This document shows, piece after piece, positions 35,238-46,294 of a DNA stretch of 64,000 nt. The translations under genes were made by a program, and so were the position numbers. Under the pieces are notes generated by a model. It made no database searches and was not told the DNA's origin. It was given only the letters and a program-made list of their open reading frames with translations. The stretch comes from Rhizophagus clarus (Eukaryota > Glomeromycota > Glomeromycetes > Glomerales > Glomeraceae), in the NCBI GenBank assembly GCA_015698045.1, contig BLAL01000062.1, forward strand, positions 496,001-560,000, given 5' to 3'. The number at the start of each line of letters is the position of its first letter. The first letter of the stretch is position 1.

Positions 35238-36220
35238 TTCTTAAAGAAATTATAGATATTAGTCATATGAACCTATCGGCAATAGAGTTTTAAAAATCAT
35301 GGCAGCTTCTACCATTAATATTGTGGTAGGTGCAGTTTCTGTCTTGGCATATGTCAACCAGCTTGTCCATCATAACCCAGTTCTAATGGACGTTATAATA
35401 GGAATGACGTGAACGTGTGTGGCGAGGCATTATTAGATTAGATTTGATTTTTATAATTTGATTTTGGGATGAGTAAAAATTTGGGTAGAAAGAAAGTCGT
35501 AAATGTCACTTTAAATAAAATTTGAACAATACCTCTTTGGTTTAATTTTATTTCCCGTTTCAATTAAAATTTAATTTATTACACTTTCATTATTAAACAT
35601 ATTAATTAAATCTCGTGCAGATATGGATTATCTAAATATAAATATTATGATTAATAAAAAAAATCTTATTTTGATTTTATATTAATATATCATATTTAAA
35701 AATAAAACAATTATATTCTGATTAAATATTTTGCGTACATTTCTTAAAAAAATCATAAAAAAAATCTTGTACATCGTACATACATGCAATTACTAAATAT
35801 CATCCTCTTGTGATAATAAAAAATTACGCAACACAAATTCAACACAAATTTAACAAATTTAACAAATTTGGCCAAAATTAATAATTTTTTACCAGAATTA
35901 TCAATACAAATTGAATACAAATTGAACACAAGTTTCAGTCACGATTTATTTATGTCATGCCTATGTTATTGATAATTAAATAAATAAATCTGCATGATAT
36001 GATTGTGCATGATTGCATATACAGTATTGTGTTTTCTGGCCAATCAAAATTAGGCTGATCCTTGCATGTGATTTAATCTGCACGCGTTTTTTGTCCTATT
36101 TATTTTTTGTCTTTTTATTTCTTTACAATATTTTTCTTTTCTTTTTATTATTTCTTTATCCTTTTGTTCAATATTTTTTAATTATATACAGAATATTTAC
36201 ATATATTTCATAATTTATTG
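35238..36220. other. AT-rich intergenic, no gene seen
   Basis: No supportable gene. A short open stretch at 35299-35410 is not recognised. A few direct AACAAATTT-type repeats occur near 35830-35930. Confidence 0.5.
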
Positions 36221-36223
36221 CTT

Positions 36224-37110
36224 TGTAGGTATAGAAATATTTGTTTATTAATACTAATTATTTCATTATTTTTTACTTTTTTTTACTTTGTATTGTAATA
36301 CTGACAATAATATACATGTTTCCTTTATTTCTTTTTACTTGTACTTTAATATTAACGATCGATACTAACAATACTAATTATATTTTTTTTACTTTTTTTT
36401 TTTTTTTTGGTGTTGATAACGCAGAAATCTTTATTGAAAATTAATGGATTACAAAATAATCTATATAATTTAATCTAGAAACTACTTCTATCCAGAAGAT
36501 AAACTCCTCGCGAACTGTTCAATCATATCGCTAATTATATTTTTTTACTCCTTTTACTTAATACTAACAACATGTTTATTTTTTATTTTGTCTCCTTTTT
36601 CTTTTATTTTTAGTTTATTCTTTGCAGGTATAGAAATATTTGTTTATTAATACTAATTATTTTCGTTTTCTTTTTACCTCTGTTACTTTGTGTCGTAATA
36701 CTAACAATAATATCCATATTTCCTTTATTCCTTTTTACTTTTACTTCAATACTAATGATACTAACAATACTAATTATGTTTTTTTTACTCCTTTTACTTA
36801 ATACCAACAACATGTTTATTTTTCCTCTTTCTTTTATTTTTAGTTTATTTTTTGCAGGTATAGAAATATTTGTTTATTAATACTAATTGTTTTAATACTA
36901 ACGCGTTTTTTACCCTAATTGTTACTTTATATCGTAATACTAACAATACTATCTACGTTTCCTTTTTTCTTTTACTTATACTTTAATACTAACGATAATA
37001 CCCATGTTTCTACTGTTTCTTTAACTCTTTTTACTCTAATATTAACAACACTAACAATACTAACAATATTTTTTTTATCTTTATATTTAATACTAACGTT
37101 ACTATAGCTG
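36224..37110. repeat. Tandem repeat rich in AATACTAAC
   Basis: Three copies of a 230-400-bp unit start with GCAGGTATAGAAATATTTGT (36226, 36624 and 36855). Each continues through arrays of AATACTAAC/AATACTAACAATA and T-rich runs. The TACTAAC core equals a fungal branch-point consensus and the unit start follows a TTTGCAG acceptor-like string, but no exon is recognised. Confidence 0.75.
36393..36530 (-). mobile_element. Short poly-A retro-insertion with ~18-bp target duplication
   Basis: On the minus strand this 138-bp insert ends with AATAAAG, about 25 nt, and a 16-nt poly-A (poly-T at 36393-36408). Direct repeats CTAATTATATTTTTTTAC flank it (36374-36392 and 36531-36548; one T differs in the homopolymer). 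The empty site exists in the neighbouring repeat unit at about 36770. It is a SINE or a severely 5'-truncated LINE; no tRNA-like head is visible. Confidence 0.8.
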
Positions 37111-37269
37111 TTTTTCTTTTTTTTACATCTAATTATATCATTACTCTTTCTTTTTTTACTTTTATATATTCTGTATATCATAGTAATAAATACTTGTAAT
37201 TTTTTATAATTTAATTCATATTATATCTAATAAAATATACATTATATAAACTTATAGTACAAAATGAAT

Positions 37270-37550
37270 TTTGAAATATTACAAAATATTTATGTAAAAT
37301 TACGAATTGTCAAAATATTTTAAAAGTTACAAAATATTACGCAATAAAATTACAAAATATTACGAACCGTAAAATTACGAAACTTTGTATATCGTAATAT
37401 TTTGAAATATTTTAAAAAGTTGCGAAATATTATACAATAAAATTACACAATATTACAAACCGTAAAATTACGAAACTTTGCATATCATAATATTTCAAAA
37501 TATTTTAAAAAGTTACAAAATATTACTCTTCCGCAAACTTGCGACAGGTC
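37270..37550. repeat. ~95-bp AT-rich tandem repeat
   Basis: Two to three copies of a unit containing ACCGTAAAATTACGAAACTTT and AAAATATTTTAAAAAGTT. Non-coding. Confidence 0.7.
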
Positions 37551-37699
37551 TGGAAATTTACGAAATATTACGATGCGTAATCTTGCACAACGTTTCGCAC
37601 TATAAAATTTCCTGATGTGGATATGAGATTAAATCCAAGGACTTGTTGAAATATCATTGGGATACGATAACAAATGCTCCAAAGTTAAAACTGAGGATG

Positions 37700-38124
37700 G
37701 AAGTGCTTAGCTTATCCAAAGAGCTTATAAAAATTATAGGAAGAGGCCTGTTTTACTAGCAAAACAAGTTTGAAAGGTGATTAGAAATAATAACATTCCT
37801 AGAGAAAAGAAGTTTCTTAGTATGCCTAGTAGAGATATTTGTTGCACTATAAACTTGAATATATGGTATTCTATTAATGGATTATATAGATCTTTTAATG
37901 TTCTGCTAGATCAATTTTATGATTATATAAGTTATTTGAAGTATAAGAGACGCCATTTGTCTGATAGATTAGTTATAGCAAGAAATAAAATACAATGCAA
38001 CTATACTGCGCCTAGCAAGTATATTAAATCTAAAAATATAACGTCAATCAAGCCTGTGAAAACTAAAGACTTTGAAAGAAGTCAGGTCTTAATTGATGCT
38101 GAAAAATATTTTGATTCTATGTGA
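37700..38124 (+). pseudogene. IQ-motif-like AMF-family fragment, copy 1
   Basis: The plus frame starts with an IQ-like motif, IQRAYKNYRKRP, then LLAKQV, TGA (37771-37773) and KVIRNNNIPREKKFL, continuing to 38124 (FERSQVLIDAEKYFDSM). The paralogous segment at 39116-39427 on the other strand reads Trp at the stop position. No start codon is apparent; function unknown. Confidence 0.5.
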
Positions 38125-38203
38125 AAAAATGCAAGAAAGGAGATAGAATTAATTTCCTTCAGCTAAATATTAATATAACTATATTTATAACTTATTTGTG
38201 ATA

Positions 38204-38231
38204 TATTTTTTTGCGAAATAAATAGCTATAT
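38204..38231. repeat. 28-bp segment shared, inverted, with 9564-9591
   Basis: An exact reverse-complement match over 28 bp, with similarity continuing outward for about ten more bases. Could be a fragment of a dispersed repeat. Confidence 0.7.
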
Positions 38232-38312
38232 AATCTACATGCAGTGAATATATCACCTGCCAGATAAAAAATGTGATCTACCTATTCTCACCATATTTTC
38301 AACCAAAAAAGT

Positions 38313-38510
38313 TTATTTACTTACCTTCCTATACTGATTAAGTAGTTCATATCACTTTTTTTCTCGCTTATTTAATTTAACAATATTTTCAAGTGATTTT
38401 ACATACACATCTATCTTCTTTTTAAATTTTCCTTTTTCGTACTCATTCAAAAAGTCAAGGATTTCCTATTTCACACATCTTTGCTTAAAGTATTTGTGAA
38501 CTTTAGCCAT
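38313..38510 (-). pseudogene. Small basic ORF with two Trp-context stops
   Basis: Start Met 38510 (MAKVHKYFKQRCVK), TAG, EILDFLNEYEKGKFKKKIDVYV, ..., LNKREKK, TGA, YELLNQYRKVSK and TAA at 38313. Apart from the two stops the 66-codon frame is clean, Lys-rich and helical. An unrecognised gene of the lineage-specific type. Confidence 0.4.
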
Positions 38511-39115
38511 AGTTTTAAAAGCATATAGGAGAAAAATCAGACATAAGAGGACCACACTACTTTTGATGTCATTCGCGATAATCATGTGGCAGTAACACGC
38601 AGTAATTTTTTAGCGTATATTGCAGGTATTACAAAATGGTATATTACTATTTTAGCGTAATCATCTCAGGAATAAATTCAGAATAGGCAGATTGCAATAC
38701 TTTACCCCACTCTGCATAAACCTACAGGCCGCAGGTAGTACATTTCACTAGGTGAAGAAAAAATTATGTAACTCTGATCGTTAACAAGTTAATGGTTTTT
38801 GCCAAGAAAAATAAATTAATTTATGCCTAGATGTATTGTGGCCAGACAATATATGATAATATTCGAGATCTGGGTCAAGAACTGATCTGGAAAATTTAGT
38901 GCACAAACTTATAATTATGAAAAATTCATGGTAAAAAGATTTTTTCTCCAAAAAACATATATGGTTTTTAATATTGGTGAATCACATATACATTCTAGTT
39001 CTGATGCTTTACTTCTATATTTTTTACATTCTGAAATTTTGATGATATTTTCACTGTTAGATTTTTTATCAATAAGGAAATATTCAGGATTCTATAGTCA
39101 TTTTAACATATCAAT

Positions 39116-39427
39116 TCAATATGAATCTTGAACAACTATATAGCCTTGCTGATATAAAAATTTCATAACAAGTATCTTTACTATATTTCCTAATTGTTCC
39201 CATAATTGACATTTCTTATCTATTATCCAGTTATTATAATTAGGGATTTTTATCTTTTGAGAAACAATATCTAAAAACTTCTTCTCATTAGGAATTACAT
39301 CATTCCTCACTACCTCCCAAATTTGTTTTGCCAAAGATTCAGGTCTCTTCTTGTAATTTCTGTAAGTTTGCTGAATAACTACTGCATAAAAATTCTTAAA
39401 CTGATAGTTATATTGTCTTGCAATCAA
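39116..39427 (-). pseudogene. IQ-motif-like AMF-family fragment, copy 2
   Basis: A 103-aa open frame: FYAVVIQQTYRNYKKRP (IQ-like), then SLAKQIWEVVRNDVIPNEKKFL and a C-terminal region with WEQLGNIVKILVMKFL. It shares the IQ-like core with 37700-38124. Probably part of a larger gene; no further exons were found. Confidence 0.45.
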
Positions 39428-39802
39428 GAGCGTTTTATTAATCTTTCTGAACTTCTCAAAAAAATACTTTATTAAAATAGTTATAGATTAGAAGATCTAA
39501 TCCAGAATGGAAAATAAGTAACGTGATAGGAAATCTTCTAGTTTCTTTACCATTCAAGACTTTTTGTTGAGTTACAAAATCAGTACTGAGGCATTGGCGA
39601 ACTTCTTATTTCTTGGCGACCAATATTCAAGACTTTTTGTCAATTCTGTATTGATCTCATTTAGGCATTGGTGAACTTTTCGTTTCTTGGCGGCCAATGT
39701 TCAAGACTTCTTATTGACCTGATGGGATAGAATAAAACCAGATAAGGAATTGTAAAGACGTTAGTCAAAAATATTATTAATTTTTCAATTTTTCTAATTT
39801 AG
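39428..39802. other. Intergenic with a degenerate ~100-bp direct repeat
   Basis: Two diverged copies containing CTTTTTGT...GGCGA(A)CTT...TTTCTTGGCG(A/G)CCAAT sit at about 39540-39615 and 39630-39715. No gene seen. Confidence 0.5.
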
Positions 39803-40970
39803 GATACTCAGGCTGACTATCAGAAGGCAAGAGAATGGAGGAAAGAGCATGAAAAGCATGAAAAGTATAGACCATCAGTTCATATTAAGACTAAAAATAG
39901 AAATGTCAGAACCTCCAACAATGGGATCTTTCTTTCCAGATCAAAGGAAAATGTGTCAAGAAAAAGAAAGTATCGAGAAAATGTAGGTTCTTACACATCT
40001 TCTTGCAATATTAATTTGGTTTATACTAACTTTTATTATGCATCAAATTAAATCTTGAAACAAAGTCCTCACAAGATGATACTGACTTTGATGAAATTAG
40101 ACCAGAGAAAAAAATACAAACTGTTTCAGATATCTGATCTACTAATAAGGCTAATGAAATTGTTGAGAATGCAGAACAAAAAGAAGAAACAGTGACTAAA
40201 ACAGAACTGTGAGTACTATTAGTAATGATCGTTACAATTCTTTAACTCATTTTGTATTCTTTTTCTTATCTATTTCTCAGGACTTCAGAAAATGAAAAAG
40301 GTTTAGGGAAAGCGAGGTTGTTTTTTTCTGTTCTATTATTGCAAGTAAAATTGGGTTCAAGCATTCTAATGACTAACTTAATAAGTTAATCAATATGCAG
40401 GATGTATTAAACAATGATGTATTGCATAATGCGTATTTAAGTATACAACAGAAAGTCTGTGACCATACTTCGACAAAAGATGTAAGTTCACCGATTTGAT
40501 CAGAAGAGAGCTTCATGTACTGACAATTGCATTTTATTTCAATCATTTAGTAGATTGTTGAGCAATATAATGTTTCAAACATCTTCTGGCAGTATCAAAT
40601 CACTAACGTTAACAAATTGGAAAACAGTGAAAATTTTTAATTTTTGACAAATTATGAGACAATCTTGTAAAAATAACTCAATTCAATCACATATTAATTA
40701 ATGATTAGATCTAATAATAAACATTTATATCATTATATTACAGGTCACTCCATTACATTATGTATATAAATTTAACAAAGATGAATATGCCGTTATATTT
40801 ATCAATGAACAAATATAGCTGGCGTTCTTCCATTCGTCAGTTGAGTCAGGGAAACCTACCAAATTTCTTTTGGGATACTATGAATGAATATAAAAAAGTA
40901 ATATTGCTGAGTTATCCAGTGATTTGCAATAATCTAAACATATTTCACAATTAAATAGGCAATTAACGAC
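39803..40970 (+). pseudogene. Multi-exon lineage-specific gene, decayed
   Basis: A run of GT-AG exons is visible: about 39803-39982 (REWRKEHEKHEKYRPSVH), 40067-40208 (DDTDFDEIRPEKK; TGA at 40135-40137), 40281-40316, 40401-40481 (VLNNDVLHNAYLSIQQKV) and 40551-40645. A further stretch at about 40744-40970 holds FINEQI, TAG, LAFFHSSVESGKPTKFLL and more stops. Introns are 70-130 nt with good donors (GTGAGT, GTAAGT) and T-rich acceptors, so this was a genuine host-type gene. Product unknown: charged and Ser-rich, possibly nuclear. Confidence 0.5.
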
Positions 40971-41039
40971 ATTGATGAATTACGTTCTAAATTTTATATT
41001 ATTTGGGGAAAATATGTTGATTAAGTAATATATTTAGAT

Positions 41040-41480
41040 CAGGGTTGTCATGAAACATGAACACAGACTTTGAACGTCTGGAACAGGACAATCTGTGTCT
41101 GTGTCTGAATATTTTACTGTCCTGAACATTTTGTCTGAAAAATACGAGAATAAAGATGAGGCGGAATCTTTGCACTTATCCTTAAAAAGATAGTTTTTAT
41201 ATTTATTAAATATGGCTGCCAATTTGCCATATCTGGTATCTTGTTAGTGGAAAAAGAAGATTTTTAAAATATTTTGTTTTTCATGCAATCAACTAGTATA
41301 TTTAATATTTTTCTGTAGTTTAGCATAGACCTGTGGACATATAATTATTGCTCTGGACAGTTCTTGAAAATGCCAGACATGTCCCACTTGACAATTATAA
41401 TACAGGATGTATGATCAGATAAAAATCCCAGATATGTCCCAGAATATCTGTGTCTGCCCAATTTTAGGGAACACTATCTG
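41040..41480. repeat. GTCTG/CAGAC-rich segment, possible non-autonomous hAT
   Basis: Clusters of CAGACACAGATTGTCC-like motifs occur in both orientations at each end, resembling the subterminal repeats of the hAT elements in this window. No clean terminal repeat or target duplication could be fixed. Confidence 0.3.
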
Positions 41481-41743
41481 GTATACAACACTGACTCAAA
41501 TGATGAGAAGTGCATGTTTGAGATGATGCAGACTTTTCCCGCTTATTGTAATGATTTTTTTTATTTCTCAATCCTTCTGTATTTCTGCTATCCTTTAATG
41601 ATTTTCTATCTGACCTTTCTTAGTTATGAGAGAATGCACCTTTCAGATTTTAAGAAAGTAAATAACAAAATTATAGTAATACATGACTATATTCACGATA
41701 TATTCAAAAAAATGTTTTGTGACTCTAATTATGATGTTATATG

Positions 41744-44700
41744 TAGTGTTACAATCTGCGGATAATTTGTCATCCATTATCTAAATCTGTCAGATCTATT
41801 TTGTAAGAATATCTGAAGGACGGATATCCGTGTTAGCTGGATATCCTTACAAATCTATCCAGATGATCCAAGCAGATAATTAATGATATCTGACAGATAA
41901 TCTGAGCGGATATCTGATGGATATCTGACGGATATTAGATATCTGTTATTTTTTTAATAAATATTTTTTTTTTAATAAATTTCTTTATTTTTTATTTTTA
42001 ATTTTTTTTTTTGACGTTTATTTTAATTATTTACATACCAAAAGATGATTTCATAAATATTTTTTTATTGAAATTATTTATTGAATTTTGTCAATAAAAA
42101 GTAAATATCATATCAATATAAATCTTATAAGTCTTTATTTAATGTAATATAGTAAAATAAGTACATAATTGATAAATAAAAAAGAAAATCATGTAATTTA
42201 TAAAATTGTATAACATAAATGTTTAATTAGAATCATCTGATTTATGAATACTATCTAAATGTTTAGCATTTCTTTTAAGGAATATCAATTTTTTAAATAA
42301 ACTAGGACCAATTCTTGTTTTTTTTACAATTAATAAATTTCCAGCATCTGAAAATAGTCGTTCACTTGCTGTTGAACAAGCATAAGCTGATAAGTACTTC
42401 TTAATAAGAAAACTCAAAATGAGAAATTTTTCCTTTCATTCATGCTATCAAGTAAAGGATTGCTTTCAAGATCAATTTCTTCTAACTGAAAATACTCATC
42501 TACTTCATCACAAGATCGTGTAGAAGGTTTTCTTAAACTAGCTAATAAAGCATTTTTTTTCTTTTTTGCTTGACTTCTTATTGGTTGAATAGGTTGAGAT
42601 GTTGGATTAATATGCATTTTATTATACTTTTCATGCAATAAATTTTTGATTTTATTCCTTTTTTTAGATAAGACAAATGATAAATCTTTCATTCTTAGAT
42701 CCAAAAGGCTTGCAAGCAAGACATCTGGCTTAGTAAGGTTTTTCCAATAATGATTATTGATATATAAAGAGCTGATTTAATTTTATTCAACATGCCTTAT
42801 GTATTTATAGGATTTTTTAGTTTGAGCTTTTGTGAATTAGTTGTAAATTGTTGGTCATTATCATCTATAATATCATCAAAAGCTGTTTCTTCATTTTGAA
42901 AATTAATATTTAAATTGGAAAATAAATATATTAAATATTAGAATTATTGTAAAAACAAAATTATTAAATATTTATTTTAATTACCATAATTATGATTAAC
43001 ATTATGTAAAGCAGGAGATGCAAATTGTTTTTTAATTTGAGTTAAAATTGGATTTATTATAGAAAATGTACAATAATTACTGCCTCCTAAAAGATCTGTA
43101 GCTTCTGCAAAAGGTCGTAAAATTGGTCTTAAGTCTCTTAACAAATCCTATTCATCTGAACTTAATATTATACTTTGTAGTGTTTTGTAATCTTTTTTTA
43201 AATCTTGATCAAACTGTGATCCTAATATATTTAATACTACATTAATATAATTTTTAAGTAATAGTAACCTATTCCAAACCATATAAGAGGAATTCTAGCA
43301 GGTGGATATATCAGCAATAGTATGCAAATATACTGATGTATTGCTTGGATTCTATTAAAAATTATATAAATTAATAATTAATTAATTAAAATTAAAAGAT
43401 TTAAGATATATTTAATTAAATTTACAATTATATCTTGTTCATCTTGTTTATTATCTTCTTCTTCATTTTGAAGTGCTATTTCTCTTTTTAATTCATTTAG
43501 CAAACCTAAAAATTTTTTTTAAGCATCTTCAAAACTTTCATTCTACTTTGGCCTCATGAAAAAATCAATTAATTACTTGGTTTTTGCTATTAAAATCTCT
43601 GCTGATTTCATACCTTTACCTATAATAAGTTGTAATGTATGTGCTGTATATTCTAACTGCTCCATCCCTTCCATATCTTGAACATATTTTTTCATATTAC
43701 TAGCATTATATGTAGTAATAATATAAACTTTTTTACGAATATTCTATTCATTTAATATATTTACTAAAGTATCTTTTATATGTGTAGAAGTATATGGATA
43801 TTTTACATAAACTATATCAAGAGTAAATTCATATAATTTAAAGGATTGGTTGATATATGAACATATTACTCTTAAATAACTCTGCCGATTACGTGCAGTC
43901 CAAAGATTCATTATTAAAGAAACAGATGTTGCTTGTATTGATAACATATCTTTAAGTTAAGGAAAAAAATAATTATATGCTTCATAAATAATTTTTCTAA
44001 CAGTCTCTTCACAAGGCATCATAAATGCTAGATCAAGTTCATAAATAAAATGCCAAAATGCTTCACTTTGTACTATATGTATAGGCAATGAATCTGAAAT
44101 TATCCAGTCTACTAAAAATTGTCTTAATTATTTTTGTTGTTGTTTAGTATATCTTTTTCCTTTTCTTAGTATTTCAGTTTGAACAAGTAGCTAAAGTTCA
44201 AATATAAAATTAATAAATAATATATAAATTATATAATACAATAATACACATTAATATATTAACCTTTCCAGATTGTACTATGTTATGTTTTGAACACAAA
44301 TACAATATGGCATTTCCAGTTGATGAGTTTTTTCTAGTATATTCAGTACCACAAATATCTAATGATAGACCTTCTTTTACTTGACATACCATAAATAATA
44401 CATTAATACATTCCTCTCCTTTTCTAACTTCTTTAGTTTCTTCTTTAAAGTATTGCCATATCCAACTTGTTAATTTTCTAGGTTTGTTGTCTTTGAAACT
44501 ATCTTCTTCAACTGATGACATTGTTTTGGAATATGAAATTATTTAATGGAAAATTTTTTTAAATATAAAAATTTTGTAACTTTTTCACATACAACTTTCT
44601 TATTATTCTTCATTGTTAATGTAAAAATTTTTTAAATATAAAAATTTGTATTTTTTTCACATAAAACTTCCAATTATATTATTTTACATTGTTATACATA

Positions 44701-45051
44701 TTGTATTGTTATTATGTATTCACATGATAAAATAATTTAAAAGATTATCAATACATATAAATAAATTTGTGTAATAAATCTCAAAATATATTTAGGATAT
44801 CCCCAAATATCTGTGGTAATACAGGTGATCTATTAAAAATTTAAAAAAAGATTACAGATATTCCTAGATATCCCCAAATATCTGTGATAATACAGATAAT
44901 TTGTCAAAAATTATAGATAATCTGAATAATTTATCACAGATAACCTTAATCTCCTATCATCCAATCTGTCTACAAAAATCTTATCCGTTATCCAAAAAAG
45001 TCAGATATTCAGTCACAGATACAGATAGGGGATAGGCAGATTGTAACACTA
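41744..45051 (-). mobile_element. hAT DNA transposon, 3308 bp, inactive
   Basis: Termini are perfect 16-bp inverted repeats, TAGTGTTACAATCTGC. The flanks are GTTATATG (41736-41743) and GTTATATA (45052-45059), an 8-bp target duplication with one later mismatch. Both ends have 200-250 bp of GGATATCTG-type subterminal repeats. The interior encodes a broken hAT transposase on the minus strand. Confidence 0.93.
42223..44521 (-). pseudogene. hAT transposase, catalytic residues lost
   Basis: It begins at Met 44521 with a BED-like finger (DICGTEYTRKN...YLCSKHNI). It continues through LIMNLWTARN (43900 region), where the family has Asp before Leu-Trp-Thr. In the next block, VYIITTYNASNM (about 43720-43685), the second catalytic Asp is replaced. 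It ends with a hATC domain (42417-42223) retaining Glu in TASERLFSDAG. Multiple stops and frameshifts. It belongs to a different hAT lineage from the element at 4820. Confidence 0.85.
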
Positions 45052-45059
45052 GTTATATA

Positions 45060-46294
45060 GTAGGCAAAAATATGTTTTATTAAAATTTTATAAATTTAAT
45101 TATTATTTATTGTTATTTCCTTGTTTTTTTCTAATAAGGTCGAATAGTCAAAGTTTATCTTCTAAGGAATACCGAATGACTTACAGGCAAACTCAAGGAA
45201 AAAGACCCAATATGATGATTTGTAGGATTCTTGAGAAGGGTAAACACGAAGAATCTTATTTTGTTGAGATGAAGCACTTTTCATTTTTAAAAAACAGTGC
45301 AATCTGTGGATATAATGTGTACAAAACTGCGATATTTTACTAAGGCAGTGTAAATAAAGCAATGCTATCACATGGAGTTAAATCTGGCATTCAGACATTT
45401 GGTGTGCATATATGTGGTATGTTTCTCGCTTTTTGACATCATGGATGCATCATTTCTTAATTACCTTCTTGTAAAATAGGAGGGTATATATATCTATGTA
45501 CAATGGACCTAGAATTTGACAGTATATACCATTTTTTTGTACTTTCTAAGATTAAATTAGCTACGGATATTTCCAAATTCAACCTAGTGAGAAGGTTAAT
45601 ATGGGGTCTTTGCAATAGAAAGGTACGAAACTCAAAAAAATTTTTAAATTTATTTTATATGCTAATTATGTTTTTTATACTAAAATAAGTGTAAATTTAA
45701 TATTAATTAAATTTTTATTTTTTTTTGAGTTTCGTACCTTTCTATTGCAAAGACCCATATCTGAGACATACTTTTTCAAGGTAAAGTTTTCTTCTTGGTG
45801 AATCTTGATTGATTAAACATTAATTCTCACATACGTATATATATTTTTTATTTTTCATTCAGCACTGTATCAATGATTACTACTCCAATTAAAAATAAAC
45901 TCACTGGATCTCCTTCCCAAAATGACTTTTTTTGACATCTGATCATCACACTCAAGCGCCTAAAAATAGAATACCAGTTGTTAAACTTGAGCCAACAGAA
46001 ATCATGAAAAAAATGAAAAGAAAAGCGTGCCAATAGCAAATTTAGAATTTTCTTTGGATACTTATCGCTTTATGCTTAGAATCTTTTTTTTATTGTATTT
46101 ATATAAATGCTGCATAAAATATTAATGTATATGTATGAAATTTGGCCTGACTTGTGTATCAGTGTATAACTGTATGTGAGTGCAATAAATAAAGAGAAAT
46201 ATATATGTATAATTGGCTTTATAAAAATGCATTCAATATCTTTTTATTGCTTAAACGTTATGACCATGCCTAACGATTATAGACATTTAAAGTT
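45060..46294 (+). other. Fragments of an unrecognised multi-exon gene
   Basis: Open exon-like pieces flanked by splice-like signals occur at about 45141-45343 (AYRQTQGK-type basic stretch and SYFVEMKHFSFL), 45503-45600 and about 45860-46040 (ending KLEPTEIMKKMKRKACQ). They are separated by AT-rich sequence and one MITE. They may be the 3' part of the gene at 39803, displaced by the hAT insertion, but I cannot prove continuity. Confidence 0.3.
45602..45757. mobile_element. Stowaway-like MITE, 156 bp
   Basis: Terminal inverted repeats of about 37 bp, starting TGGG(G)TCTTTGCAATAG, flanked by TA at 45600-45601 and 45758-45759. Long inverted repeats, an AT-rich core and a TA duplication fit a Tc1/mariner-mobilised MITE. 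Confidence 0.8.

Noticed and set aside
41034..41480. A complete small hAT element
   Set aside because: Motif clusters look subterminal but no matching termini or 8-bp duplication could be aligned.
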